A DNA stretch of 35,803 bases from Poindextera sp035295705 (GCA_035295705.1 DATGIN010000063.1:1-35803), one strand, 5' to 3'. Shown: positions 7,505 to 16,310, numbered from the stretch's first letter. The notes: generated by a model from the letters alone, not told the origin. Numbers and translations: made by a program.

Positions 7505-8395
7505 ATGCCGAAGGCCGCGACGGTTGTCGTCGATTCCGCTCTGGTCGAGGCCTTCAGGCGCGACGGGTTCGTCCATCTGAAGGGCTTGCTCGACCCCACC
7601 GAGGTCGCGGTCCACCGCAAGGCGGTTGACCAGGCGGTCGAGCGCCGCAAGCGGAACGACACGCGCTCGCTGGCGGAAAAGACGCCCTATGAGCAGTCTT
7701 TCATCCAGTGCCAGTACCTCTGGGAGGAGTTTCCTGACGTCCGTCCGCTGACGTTCCACCCCAGGGTGGTCGGGGCGGCCGCTGCGCTGATCGGCGCGAC
7801 CGCCATGCGCGTCTGGCACGACCAGGCGCTCTACAAGGAAGCCGGCGGCCGCGAGACCGATGCGCACCAGGACCATCCCTACTGGCCGATCGCCGAGCAC
7901 CGGGCGCTGACCGCCTGGATTCCGCTGGTCGAGATCGACGAAGCGATCGGCTGCATGGGTTATGTCCCGGGCTCGCACCGGGGCGAGGTCCGCTATGTCG
8001 ACATCTTCTCCGAACCCGGCTCCGGCGAAGCGCTGATGGCCAGGCAAACGGCGGCGCCGGTCTTTGCGCCGGCGAGCGTCGGCGACGTGCTCTTCCACCA
8101 CGGGCTGACCGTGCACCTCGCCAAGCCCAACCGCTCGGAGCGCATGCGGCGTGTCTACACCTGCATCTACTTCGCCGACGGCTGCACCCGCGCCCAGGCG
8201 GGGCAGCATCCATCGCTGGACCGTGAGGGCATCGCGGTGGGCGCGACAATCGATGGGGCTGCGACGCCGATCGCCTGGCCGCTGGCCGACGGGAGCTACC
8301 CCGCGCCGGGGCCATGGCCGGAGGGGTACCTGGCGAAGAAGCGCTTCCGCCACGCCGCCCAGATCGGAGTTTTCCCGGGAGCCGTTAGAGAATGA
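7505..8395 (+). CDS. phytanoyl-CoA dioxygenase (PhyH)-family Fe(II)/2-oxoglutarate oxygenase
   Basis: A 296-aa double-stranded beta-helix oxygenase. The iron facial triad is visible as H121-x-D123 in the DAHQDHPYWP segment and distal H204 in TVHLAKPNRSERMRR, where the following Arg would bind 2-oxoglutarate. VPGSHRG is also typical of PhyH proteins. Bacterial members hydroxylate or demethylate many small molecules, so phytanoyl-CoA itself is an unlikely substrate here. AAGGAG lies 8 bp before the ATG. The stop overlaps the start of the Gfo/Idh/MocA gene (ATGA), implying consecutive or coupled steps on one substrate. That substrate, perhaps a modified sugar or glycoside, is inference. Confidence 0.85.
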   Translation: MPKAATVVVDSALVEAFRRDGFVHLKGLLDPTEVAVHRKAVDQAVERRKRNDTRSLAEKTPYEQSFIQCQYLWEEFPDVRPLTFHPRVVGAAAALIGATAMRVWHDQALYKEAGGRETDAHQDHPYWPIAEHRALTAWIPLVEIDEAIGCMGYVPGSHRGEVRYVDIFSEPGSGEALMARQTAAPVFAPASVGDVLFHHGLTVHLAKPNRSERMRRVYTCIYFADGCTRAQAGQHPSLDREGIAVGATIDGAATPIAWPLADGSYPAPGPWPEGYLAKKRFRHAAQIGVFPGAVRE

Positions 8396-9357
8396 GCGAC
8401 GCACCGCTGCGCATCGGCCTTCTGGCCGCATCCAAGATCGCGGTGGGGGCCGTGATCGCGCCCGCCAAGGAGCGTGACGACGTTGCCGTGACGGCGGTCG
8501 CCGCCCGAGACCCCGCCCGCGCCCGCGCCTATGCCGACAAACATGGCATCGCCGGCGTCGCCGAGAGCTATGGCGACCTGCTCACCCGCGACGACGTCGA
8601 TGTGATCTACATCGGCAATCCGATCGCGGGCCACGCCGAGTGGGCGATCGAGGCGGCGAAGGCGGGTAAACCCGTGCTGTGCGAGAAGTCCTTCGCGTTG
8701 AACGCGGCGGAGGGCCGCGCCATGGTGGCGGCCGCCGAGGTGGCGAACCAGCCGCTGCTGGAGGCCTTCCACTACCGTTTCCACAATGTGATCCGCCGGG
8801 CAGAGGCGATCGTCGCGTCCGGCGAGCTCGGGGCGATCCGTCGCGCCGACGCGACGTTCGAAGGCAAGATCCCCTACGACCCCGACGAGATCCGCTGGCG
8901 CGCGGACCAAGGCGGCGGCGCGCTGGGCGATCTCGGCACGTATCCCTGTCACGCCCTTCGCACTGTCATGGCCGCGGAACCGCAGGTGGTGTCGAGCGAG
9001 ATCGAGATGCGCGAGGGCGTCGATGCGAAGACCGCCGCCGAGCTGGAGTTTCCCGGCGGCGTTCCCGCCAGCCTGAAGTGCTCGATGGTGGCCGAGCGCT
9101 TCGACGCCACGCTCACCCTCACCGGCGAGCGCGGGACGCTGTCCATTCGCAATTACCTCGCCCCCCAGGCTGGCTGCTCCTTCCGCGTAACCGTGGGTGG
9201 TGCGACACGCGACGAGCCGACCGACGGGCCGTCGACTTACGCGGCTCAGCTCGAGCACCTCGTACAGGTGATGCGCCACGGCGCGGCCCCGATGACCGGG
9301 GGCCGAGACGCTATCGCCAATCTGGAGCTGATGGACGCCATTCGCCAGCGGGCGTAG
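8392..9357 (+). CDS. Gfo/Idh/MocA-family NAD(P)-dependent sugar oxidoreductase
   Basis: A 321-aa protein with an N-terminal Rossmann domain, where GLLAASKIA replaces the canonical GxGxxG-type loop. The family EKP motif appears as CEKSF (E98, K99), and the C-terminal domain has the GGGALGDLGTYPCHAL segment with D180, Y184 and H187 at the usual catalytic positions. Relatives oxidise or reduce sugar hydroxyls, for example to 3-keto sugars or inosose. The EKS variant of EKP is minor. Translational coupling to the PhyH-type oxygenase and closeness to the GH3 glucosidase point to sugar or glycoside processing. Exact substrate is unknown. Confidence 0.88.
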   Translation: MSDAPLRIGLLAASKIAVGAVIAPAKERDDVAVTAVAARDPARARAYADKHGIAGVAESYGDLLTRDDVDVIYIGNPIAGHAEWAIEAAKAGKPVLCEKSFALNAAEGRAMVAAAEVANQPLLEAFHYRFHNVIRRAEAIVASGELGAIRRADATFEGKIPYDPDEIRWRADQGGGALGDLGTYPCHALRTVMAAEPQVVSSEIEMREGVDAKTAAELEFPGGVPASLKCSMVAERFDATLTLTGERGTLSIRNYLAPQAGCSFRVTVGGATRDEPTDGPSTYAAQLEHLVQVMRHGAAPMTGGRDAIANLELMDAIRQRA

Positions 9358-9450
9358 GCAAAACTGCGACCCACGACCGCTTTCGGCCGCGACCGCACGT
9401 AGGGCGGAAGGCGCTGCCGCGTCGCCGCCCCTTTTTGAGGAGCCTCGACC

Positions 9451-11949
9451 ATGGCGTCCGACGCCACGACCCTGACCAACGCGCTGTTTCGCGACCCGAC
9501 CAGCCCCATCGAGGCGCGGGTCGAGGATCTGCTCGACAGGCTGAGCGTCGAGGAACGGATCGCCCTGATGGCCGGCGCCGAGGCTTTCAAGCTCTTCGGC
9601 GTCGAGCGTCTCGAGGTCCCGCGACTCGGCATGAGCGACGGCCCGACCGGCGTGCGCTCCAACACCGGCCAGCCGGCCACCGTCTTTCCCGTCGCGGCAT
9701 GCCTCGCCGCCACCTTCAATCCGCAGGTGACCCGCGCGGTCGGCGGCGCGATCGCGCGGGAGGCGAAGGCGCTGGGCGAGCAGGTGGTGCTCGCGCCCAC
9801 CATCAACATCGTGCGCACGCCGCTCTGGGGCCGCAACTTTGAGACCTATTCCGAGGACCCATACCTGACCGGCGAGCTGGGAGCCGGGTTCGTAGACGGC
9901 CTGCAGAGCGAGGGGATCGGCGCCTCGCTGAAGCATTACGCCGTGAACAACCAGGAAGAACGGCGCATGGACGTCAGCGTCGAGGTCGACGAGCGGACGC
10001 TGCGGGAGATCTACCTTGCGGCGTTCGAAGCGGTGATAGCGGCGACCAATCCTTGGACGGTCATGGCCTCGTACAACAAGCTGCGCGGCGTCTACGCGAG
10101 CGCCAACAGCCATCTGCTCGAGGACATCCTGAAGGGCGAGTGGGGCTACGACGGCGTCGTCGTCTCCGACTGGGGCGCCGTGCACGGAACCGAGCCCTTC
10201 GCCAACGGCGGGCTCGACCTCGAGATGCCCGGGCCGGCGCGATACTTCGGCGAGCATCTGGTCGCCGCCGTGAAGGCGGGCGCAGTCGAGCCGAAGCGCA
10301 TCGAGGACGCCGCGCGCCGCATGATCCGCCTCATGGTCCGTACTGGCCTGCTGGACGGCGCGCCCAGGCCCGGCGAGATCAGGACCGACCGCCACCGTGC
10401 GATCGCCCGGCAGGCGGCGCGCGAAGGGATCGTGCTCCTGAAGAACGAGCGCGGACTGTTGCCGCTCGCCGCCGACGCGATCAAGACGATCGCCGTCATC
10501 GGTCCGAACGCGAACTTCACCCGCCTGCAAGGGGACGGCTCGAGCCGCGTCAACACCGACCGCTGGCCAACGCCGGTCGAGAGCCTGTCCGCGCGGCTGC
10601 CTAAGGCGCACGTCGTCTACGAGCAGGGCTGTGACTCCGAGCTGGTCCCGCCGCAGGCGCAGCCACGCATGTTCTCGCCGACCGAAGCGCGCGAGTCGCC
10701 GGGGCTGAAGGCGGAATACTTCCGTAGCGCCGATTTCTCTGGCGAGCCGATCCGCGCAAGCCACGAGCGGCGGCTGTTCCGCTGGGTATCCAGCCACGGA
10801 CCCCGCCACCCGGCAAACCAGTTCGCCGCGCTGCGCTGGAGCGGGTTCTTCTGGCCGGAGCTATCCGGCGTGCACGAGTTCTCCGTGCGCGGCGACGGCG
10901 CCTGCCGGGTGTCTGTCGGCGAGCAACAGGTGATCGGCCTTGGCGATCCCGGCGCCGAGGACTTCGACCACCCGACCAGCGCGGTCGCCCTTCGCCGCAC
11001 CGCCGGCGTCGAGCTCGAAGCGGGCCGGGCCTACGCCTTCAGCCTCGAGTACGAGTGGGCGACGGCGCGCCCCGGCGCGGCCTTCGAGACCTTGACGCTT
11101 GGCGTCCGGCAGCCGCCGGGCTCGACCGAGAAGGCGATCGAGGCCGCGCGCAACGCAGACGTCGTGCTGGTCGTCGTAGGGTCGGCTTCGACCACCGAGT
11201 CGGAAGGCTACGATCGCCGCGACATCAAGCTGCCCGGCGACCAGGATCTGCTGATCGAGCAGATCGCCGCCGCCAACCCGCGCACGATCGTCGCGGTGAA
11301 CGCCGGCGCCGCCATGGCGATGCCGTGGATCGACCGGGTTCCGGCCGTGCTGCAGCTTTGGCTGCCGGGTGAAGAGGGGCCGGACGCGCTGACCGACATC
11401 CTGCTCGGCGAGGTCTCGCCCTCCGGCCGGCTGCCGGTGACTTTCCCGAAGCGTATCGAGGATTCCTCCGCTTACGGATTTTATCCCGGCGCGGACAGCG
11501 TCACGTATGGCGAAGGGCTGGCCGTCGGCTACCGTCATCACGACCAGAGCGGGGTCGCGCCGCTCTTCCCGTTCGGGCACGGCCTTACCTACGCGCGCTT
11601 CGACTACGCGGAGTTGGAAGTGGCGCCGCGCGGCAGGGTCGGAGAGCCGCTCGCCCTCACGCTGACCCTCACCAACTCCGGGGCTCGCGCCGCGAGCGAA
11701 GTCGTTCAGGTCTACGTTGGGCCGGTGGCGCCCAAGCGTCCCACGCCGCCGAAAGCGCTCAAGGCGTCCGCCAAGGTGGAGCTGCAGCCGGGCGAGAGCC
11801 AAAAGGTGGCGCTGACGCTCGGTCCCCGCGCCTTCGCGCGCTACGACGAAACCGAGCGCCATTGGATGGTCGACCCCGGGGACTACGACATCCTGGTTGC
11901 GGCCTCGGCCGCCGACATCCGCCTGAAGGAGCGGGTGACGCTGGCCTAG
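9451..11949 (+). CDS. GH3 beta-glucosidase with inserted PA14 domain
   Basis: An 832-aa glycoside hydrolase family 3 enzyme. The (beta/alpha)8 domain spans about 15-310, with SLKHYAVNNQE and the nucleophile Asp240 in VVVSDWGAVHG. The alpha/beta sandwich is split by a PA14 carbohydrate-binding domain (about 417-550, beginning LKAEYFRSADFSG). The acid/base Glu is probably E585 in TESEGYDR. A fibronectin-III-like domain closes the protein (PFGHGLTYARFDY onward). No signal peptide is seen, so it is probably cytoplasmic or exported unconventionally. PA14-containing GH3 enzymes cleave beta-glucosides from oligosaccharides and plant glycosides. GAGGAG lies before the ATG. It fits removal of glucose from rhamnose-containing plant glycosides (inference). 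Confidence 0.93.
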   Translation: MASDATTLTNALFRDPTSPIEARVEDLLDRLSVEERIALMAGAEAFKLFGVERLEVPRLGMSDGPTGVRSNTGQPATVFPVAACLAATFNPQVTRAVGGAIAREAKALGEQVVLAPTINIVRTPLWGRNFETYSEDPYLTGELGAGFVDGLQSEGIGASLKHYAVNNQEERRMDVSVEVDERTLREIYLAAFEAVIAATNPWTVMASYNKLRGVYASANSHLLEDILKGEWGYDGVVVSDWGAVHGTEPFANGGLDLEMPGPARYFGEHLVAAVKAGAVEPKRIEDAARRMIRLMVRTGLLDGAPRPGEIRTDRHRAIARQAAREGIVLLKNERGLLPLAADAIKTIAVIGPNANFTRLQGDGSSRVNTDRWPTPVESLSARLPKAHVVYEQGCDSELVPPQAQPRMFSPTEARESPGLKAEYFRSADFSGEPIRASHERRLFRWVSSHGPRHPANQFAALRWSGFFWPELSGVHEFSVRGDGACRVSVGEQQVIGLGDPGAEDFDHPTSAVALRRTAGVELEAGRAYAFSLEYEWATARPGAAFETLTLGVRQPPGSTEKAIEAARNADVVLVVVGSASTTESEGYDRRDIKLPGDQDLLIEQIAAANPRTIVAVNAGAAMAMPWIDRVPAVLQLWLPGEEGPDALTDILLGEVSPSGRLPVTFPKRIEDSSAYGFYPGADSVTYGEGLAVGYRHHDQSGVAPLFPFGHGLTYARFDYAELEVAPRGRVGEPLALTLTLTNSGARAASEVVQVYVGPVAPKRPTPPKALKASAKVELQPGESQKVALTLGPRAFARYDETERHWMVDPGDYDILVAASAADIRLKERVTLA

Positions 11950-11964
11950 CCGCGTTAGGCGGCT
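11948..11964. terminator. short hairpin between convergent GH3 and DeoR genes
   Basis: AGCCGC at 11948-11953 pairs with GCGGCT at 11959-11964 around a 5-nt loop. It overlaps the GH3 stop codon and ends 3 bp before the convergent regulator's stop. Its position suits a shared terminator, but the stem is short. Confidence 0.4.
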
Positions 11965-11966
11965 AT

Positions 11967-12743
11967 TCACGCGATGATGACGTCAACCTCGTGCGAGCGG
12001 AGCAGGTCGAGGTCTTCGCCACGAACGCCTTCGTCCGTGATCACCGTATCGATCGCGCCGAGTGGGCAGACGAGGAACGTGGCTGACGCTCGAAACTTGG
12101 AGGAGTCGACGAGCACGATCAGGCGGTCGGCCTTGTCCATCAGCTTCTGCTCCGCCTGGATCAGCACGACGTCCGCCTGCATCAGCCCGCGTGGCCCGAT
12201 CGCGGCGGCGCCCATGAACAGCTTCGAGGCGTGATAGCGGTTGATGCCGTCATCCTCGAACGGGCTGAGGATGATGTTCTGCTCCCTAAAGACCGCGCCG
12301 CCCGGCACCGAAACGCGCGCGCCCGGCTGCGGCAAGAGTTCGCCCACGATGTGCAGCGAGTTGGTCAGGACTTGCAGGTTGAGCCCTTCCAGGTGCGCGC
12401 ACATCTGGAACGTGGTCGTCCCACCGTCGATGATCACCGCCTCGCCCGGCTCGCAGAGCCGCGCTGCGGCCGCCCCGATCGCCGCCTTCTGCTCGGCGTG
12501 GCGGAACCGGTTTTCCTCGAACGGCGCGCCCACCAGCCGGTTGCTGGAGAGCGGCTTGGCGCCGTTGCGCAACCTGGCCCCGCCGCGTACGCGTTCGATC
12601 AGCCCCTCGGCGTCGAGGCGCTCCAAGTCGCGGCGAATGGTCGCCGATGAAGCCTCGAGCCGGTCGCAGAGCTGCTTGAAGGAGACGAAGCCCTGGCTGT
12701 TCAGGAGCCGGGCGATTTCGGCGTCGCGCTGCGCGGCGTGCAT
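11967..12743 (-). CDS. DeoR-family transcriptional regulator of sugar catabolism
   Basis: A 258-aa protein. The N-terminal DeoR helix-turn-helix covers about residues 6-58 (F-V-SFKQLCDRLEAS SATIRRDLERLDAEGLI, then RVRGGARL). The C-terminal DeoR sensor domain contains DGGTTTFQM, LTNSL and a phosphosugar-type pocket region. ATG 12743 is chosen because it matches the family N-terminus (MHAAQRDAEI) and is preceded by CGAGGG; the open frame extends to a GTG at 12803 without support. Such proteins usually repress catabolic genes until a sugar phosphate binds, and in alphaproteobacteria rhamnose regulons are often under DeoR-type control. It is convergent with GH3 and divergent from the GPH transporter. 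Confidence 0.88.
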   Translation of the reverse strand: MHAAQRDAEIARLLNSQGFVSFKQLCDRLEASSATIRRDLERLDAEGLIERVRGGARLRNGAKPLSSNRLVGAPFEENRFRHAEQKAAIGAAAARLCEPGEAVIIDGGTTTFQMCAHLEGLNLQVLTNSLHIVGELLPQPGARVSVPGGAVFREQNIILSPFEDDGINRYHASKLFMGAAAIGPRGLMQADVVLIQAEQKLMDKADRLIVLVDSSKFRASATFLVCPLGAIDTVITDEGVRGEDLDLLRSHEVDVIIA

Positions 12744-12808
12744 GCCCTCGAGGTTAGCACACTCCGCAGCGCCGAAGGGAACGCCGCGCCGCCGGACCGC
12801 CACGGGCC

Positions 12809-12840
12809 GGCGAGGGTTTGTACAGCACGCCGCCCTCGCC
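12809..12840. promoter_or_regulatory. candidate operator in the deoR-type/GPH transporter divergent region
   Basis: A perfect 8-bp inverted repeat, GGCGAGGG at 12809-12816 and CCCTCGCC at 12833-12840, spaced by 16 bp that include TTTGTACA. It sits in the 133-bp gap between the divergent starts at 12743 (minus) and 12877 (plus), where an autoregulatory operator would be expected. Function is inference; a transcript hairpin is an alternative. Confidence 0.4.
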
Positions 12841-12876
12841 TAAGGCTGGGACCCGCGACCTCCCGGAGAGAACGCG

Positions 12877-14337
12877 ATGGCCGATGCGACGACCTCGACC
12901 GCTCAAGCGGCGCCGATGACGCGGGCGTTGCGGCTGTTCTATGGCTTCGGGTCGGTGTCCTTCGGCGTGAAGGACAACGGCTTCAGCTACATGCTCTTTC
13001 TCTACTACAACCAGGTGGTCGGCTTGGCCGCGCCGCTGGTCGGGCTCGCCCTCTTCGCCGCGCTGGTGGTCGACGCCTTCGTCGACCCGCTGATCGGGCA
13101 GATATCCGACAACGTCCGCACCCCGCTCGGCCGCCGGCACCCGTTCATGTACGCCGCCGCCCTGCCGGTCGCCGTCTCCTACCTCGCGCTGTGGAATCCG
13201 CCACACTGGGGTCAGCAGGGCCTCTTTCTCTATCTGGTCATCACCGCGATCGTGATCCGGGTGTTCATCTCCTTCTACGAGGTGCCGAGCTCGGCGCTCT
13301 CGGCTGAGCTCTCGACCAACTACGACGAGCGGACGACGCTGCTCTCATACCGGTATTTCTTCGGCTGGGTCGGTGGACTGACGATGAACTACCTGGCCTT
13401 CGCCGTGCTACTCACGCCGGACGCGACGCACAAATATGGCCAGCTCAATCCGGCCGGCTATTCGAAGTACGGCCTGATCGCATCGTTCGTCATGTTCTTT
13501 GCGATCCTCATCTCCGCCGCCGGCACCCAGCGGCGGGCGTCCAAGCTCAACATCCCGCCGAAGCGGCGGTTGCCGCTCGGGCAGGCGCTGCGCGAGATGC
13601 GCGAGACGCTCTCCAACCGCTCCTTCGCCTTCCTGCTCATTTCGGCGATTTTCGGCGCGATGGCTTCAGGGCTGGTGACGACGCTGAACGGCTACTTCAA
13701 CACCTTTTTCTGGGAGTTCAGCGCTCGCCAGATCTCGTACTTCACCGCCGGCGTTTACCTCTCGGCGATCATCGCGCTGAACGCCGCGCCGCTTCTGGGC
13801 CGCCGCTTCGGCAAGCGTCCGGTGGCGATGGCGGGAACGGCGCTCTCCGTCGCGGTCGGGGTCGGGCCGCTATTGCTGCGCCTGGCCGGCTTGATGCCGC
13901 CCAACCACTCGCAGGCGCTCGTGGGGATCATCTTCTTCACCTCGGTGATCTCCGTGGCGCTCGGCGTCACGGCCTCGATCGCCGGCTCCTCGATGATCGC
14001 CGACGTCGTCGAGGACTCGCAGCTGAAGACCGGGCGACGATCGGAAGGACTCTTCTTCGCGGCGTCGGCGTTCATCGGCAAGGCCGTTTCGGGGTTCGGA
14101 ATCGTCGGCGCCTCGATCGTGGTCCAGCTCATCCACCTGAACCCGAGCAGCGACCCCTCGACCACGCCGCCCTCGGTCGTGAGCCACCTCGGCGAGCTCT
14201 ACTGTCCGCTGATCATCGGGCTGCAGGCGGTCGCGATCCTGCTCTTGCTGGGCTATCGCATCACCCGCCGCAGCCACGAGGAAACGTTGGCGCAGCTGAC
14301 CGCCGAGGCCGAGCTCAGCCGCGAGGCCGTCGCCTAG
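12877..14337 (+). CDS. GPH-family (glycoside-pentoside-hexuronide:cation) sugar symporter, MFS
   Basis: A 486-aa polytopic membrane protein of about 12 helices. The GPH signature block DAFVDPLIGQISDN...PLGRRHPFM is present in the first cytoplasmic loop region, with TNYDERTTLLSYR further on and ADVVEDSQLKTGRRSEGLFFA in the second half. Family members import glycosides or sugars with Na+ or H+. GGAGAG lies before the ATG. The gene is divergent from the DeoR-type regulator and runs into the histidine phosphatase after 8 bp. It is the natural inner-membrane partner of the TonB receptor in this island. Sugar specificity is unproven. Confidence 0.9.
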   Translation: MADATTSTAQAAPMTRALRLFYGFGSVSFGVKDNGFSYMLFLYYNQVVGLAAPLVGLALFAALVVDAFVDPLIGQISDNVRTPLGRRHPFMYAAALPVAVSYLALWNPPHWGQQGLFLYLVITAIVIRVFISFYEVPSSALSAELSTNYDERTTLLSYRYFFGWVGGLTMNYLAFAVLLTPDATHKYGQLNPAGYSKYGLIASFVMFFAILISAAGTQRRASKLNIPPKRRLPLGQALREMRETLSNRSFAFLLISAIFGAMASGLVTTLNGYFNTFFWEFSARQISYFTAGVYLSAIIALNAAPLLGRRFGKRPVAMAGTALSVAVGVGPLLLRLAGLMPPNHSQALVGIIFFTSVISVALGVTASIAGSSMIADVVEDSQLKTGRRSEGLFFAASAFIGKAVSGFGIVGASIVVQLIHLNPSSDPSTTPPSVVSHLGELYCPLIIGLQAVAILLLLGYRITRRSHEETLAQLTAEAELSREAVA

Positions 14338-14345
14338 CGCCCACG

Positions 14346-14936
14346 ATGCTGCTGCACTGCCTGCGCCACGGCGCGACGGAGGCGAACCTCGCGCACCGGT
14401 TCAACCCCGAAGATGACCCCTTGCACGCGAGCACGCATGACCAACTGCGCGGGTTCGTCGGGCTTTCAGAGCGATACGACCACATCTATGTCAGCCCGCT
14501 TCGCCGCGCGGTCCAGACGGCCGAGCTCCTAGGCCTCAAGGGCTGGACCATCGAGCCCCGCATCAGCGAGCGTGGGCTCGGCGTCTTCTGCGGCCTCACG
14601 GCCGACGAATGCACCGAGCGCCACGCGCAGGCTTTCGCGGATTTCTCACGGCTGGAGGCCGAGCCGGCGATCCCGGACGGCGAGAGCCGCGGCGAGCACC
14701 TGGCCCGCGTAATGGCGTGGCTCGAAGAGGCATGCGCCTGCGGCGCGGAACGCGTGCTGGCCATCACCCACGGCGGGGTGATCGACTTCCTGTACCGGAT
14801 GGGGACCGGCTCGCCGATGCACGGCGGCGAGCAGGTTCACGGCGGCGACAACCTGGCGCTCTCGTCCTTCGAGGTGGCGTGGCCGCATGTGCGCCTGATC
14901 AGCTTCTCAGACCCGCTCGCGCTTGCTGCGCCCTGA
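14346..14936 (+). CDS. histidine phosphatase (phosphoglycerate-mutase-like) family protein
   Basis: A 196-aa enzyme with the RHG motif at the N-terminus (R7-H8-G9, phospho-His acceptor), a second Arg in SPLRRAVQTAE (R53), E75 in ISERGLG and the second catalytic His in ITHGGVIDF (H142). It belongs to branch 1 of the family, which includes sugar-phosphate, nucleotide and broad phosphatases as well as mutases. It starts 8 bp after the transporter stop without a clear ribosome binding site, suggesting translational coupling. A role in dephosphorylating a sugar phosphate made by the island is possible but not shown. Confidence 0.88.
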   Translation: MLLHCLRHGATEANLAHRFNPEDDPLHASTHDQLRGFVGLSERYDHIYVSPLRRAVQTAELLGLKGWTIEPRISERGLGVFCGLTADECTERHAQAFADFSRLEAEPAIPDGESRGEHLARVMAWLEEACACGAERVLAITHGGVIDFLYRMGTGSPMHGGEQVHGGDNLALSSFEVAWPHVRLISFSDPLALAAP

Positions 14937-14943
14937 CGCAGAA

Positions 14944-14973
14944 CGGCCGGCCATCCCTCCGGGCGGCCGGCCG
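14944..14973. terminator. strong bidirectional hairpin terminator
   Basis: A perfect 9-bp stem (14944-14952 with 14965-14973, each containing GGCCGGCC) around a 12-nt loop. It lies between the convergent stops of the histidine phosphatase (14936) and the thiolase (15000), closing the glycoside island from the right. All stem bases are G or C, and no U-run follows. Confidence 0.65.
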
Positions 14974-14999
14974 CATGCTCGTCGCTCGAGTCGACGGGA

Positions 15000-16175
15000 T
15001 CAGGTGTAGGCTTCGAACAGGCCCGCGCCGCCCATGCCGCCGCCGATGCACATGGTGACGACGGCGTGCTTGCCTTTCCCGCGGCGCTTCATCTCCTGCA
15101 GGATGTGGCCGGTCAGGCGGGCGCCGGTCATGCCGAACGGGTGTCCGATGGCGATGGAGCCGCCGTTGACGTTGTAGATCTCCGGATCGATGCCAAGCGT
15201 GTCGCGGCAATAGAGGCACTGCGAGGCGAACGCCTCGTTCAGCTCCCAGAGGTCGACGTCGCCGACCTTCAGGCCATGCCGCTCGAGCAGGCGCGGCACG
15301 GCGAACACCGGCCCGATGCCCATCTCGTCCGGGGCGCAGCCAGCGACGGCCCAGCCCTTGAACGCGCCGAGCGGCTCGAGGCCGCGACGCTCTGCTTCCT
15401 TGGCTTCCATCAGCACGACCGCCGCCGCGCCGTCGGAAAGCTGCGAGGCGTTGCCAGCGGTGATGTACTTGCCGGGGCCTTTTACGGGCTCGAGCTTTGA
15501 GAGACCCTCCATCGTGGTGTCGGGACGATTGCACTCGTCGCGATCGACCACATAGTCGACGATCGTCTCTTCTTTCGTTTCCCGATCGACCTTTTTCATC
15601 TTGGTCTTCATCGGGACGATCTCGTCCTTGAACTTGCCCGCCTGCTGCGCCGAAGCCATGCGGCGCTGGGATTCGAGCGAGAACTCGTCCTGGTACTCGC
15701 GGCTGATCTTATAGCGCTCGGCCACCACGTCGGCGGTGTCGATCATCGCCATGTGGATGTCGGGGTACATCTGCACCAGGCGCGGATCGTTGTTCTCTCG
15801 GCTGCCGCCGCCGCCCGGGAAGCTGATCGACTCGACGCCGCCGGCCACGACGCAGTTCGCGCCGTCGTCGACGATGTAGCGCGCCGCCATGGCGATCGAT
15901 TGCAGGCCCGACGAGCAGAAACGGTTGATCGTCACGCCCGACGTGGTGAGCGGAAGCCCGGCGAGCAGGGCGCTGGTGCGGCCGAGATTGCCGGCGCCAT
16001 GCGCGACGTTGCCCATGAAGCAGTCCTCGACGGCTTCCTTCTCGACGCCGGCCTTGTCGACCGCGTGCTTCACGGCGTGCGCGGCCATGCTGACGGTCGG
16101 GGTAATGTTGAACCCACCGCGCGCCGACTTGGCCAGGCCCGTACGTGCGTAGGAAACGACAACGGCTTCACGCAT
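15000..16175 (-). CDS. acetyl-CoA C-acyltransferase (thiolase)
   Basis: A 391-aa thiolase with a complete catalytic set: acyl-accepting Cys87 in NRFCSSGLQS, His345 in AIGHPFGMTGAR, and Cys376 in TMCIGGGMGG. Length and motif spacing match the classical biosynthetic/degradative thiolases. It either condenses two acetyl-CoA or cleaves 3-ketoacyl-CoA in beta-oxidation. The FadA-like charged middle region and the substitution-free motifs favour fatty-acid or aromatic-acid degradation, but the direction cannot be decided. GGAGGAAG lies upstream of the ATG. It is downstream of the che operon on the same strand, separated by 135 bp, and is probably an independent unit. Confidence 0.93.
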   Translation of the reverse strand: MREAVVVSYARTGLAKSARGGFNITPTVSMAAHAVKHAVDKAGVEKEAVEDCFMGNVAHGAGNLGRTSALLAGLPLTTSGVTINRFCSSGLQSIAMAARYIVDDGANCVVAGGVESISFPGGGGSRENNDPRLVQMYPDIHMAMIDTADVVAERYKISREYQDEFSLESQRRMASAQQAGKFKDEIVPMKTKMKKVDRETKEETIVDYVVDRDECNRPDTTMEGLSKLEPVKGPGKYITAGNASQLSDGAAAVVLMEAKEAERRGLEPLGAFKGWAVAGCAPDEMGIGPVFAVPRLLERHGLKVGDVDLWELNEAFASQCLYCRDTLGIDPEIYNVNGGSIAIGHPFGMTGARLTGHILQEMKRRGKGKHAVVTMCIGGGMGGAGLFEAYT

Positions 16176-16310
16176 GAATGTCTTCCTCCTCGAAATGCAT
16201 TGATCGGCTTTGGCTCTCTCCTAGCGCCGCGGCGCCGGAAAAGCGAATCACGGCGAGGGCCCAAAGTCGAGCGACGCCGTAGCCTGACGCCAGAGCGCGA
16301 AAACGGCGAC

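Noticed and set aside
9375..9397. Direct repeat CGACCGC (16-bp period) before the GH3 gene
   Set aside because: Short and made of common high-GC words. The same period as the ATCATG repeat is interesting but not enough to call an operator.
8296..10809. An 837-codon open frame on the minus strand across the oxidoreductase and GH3 genes
   Set aside because: It is antisense to two well-recognised proteins. Its translation is Arg/Ala/Gly/Asp-rich with no domain, typical of high-GC shadow frames.
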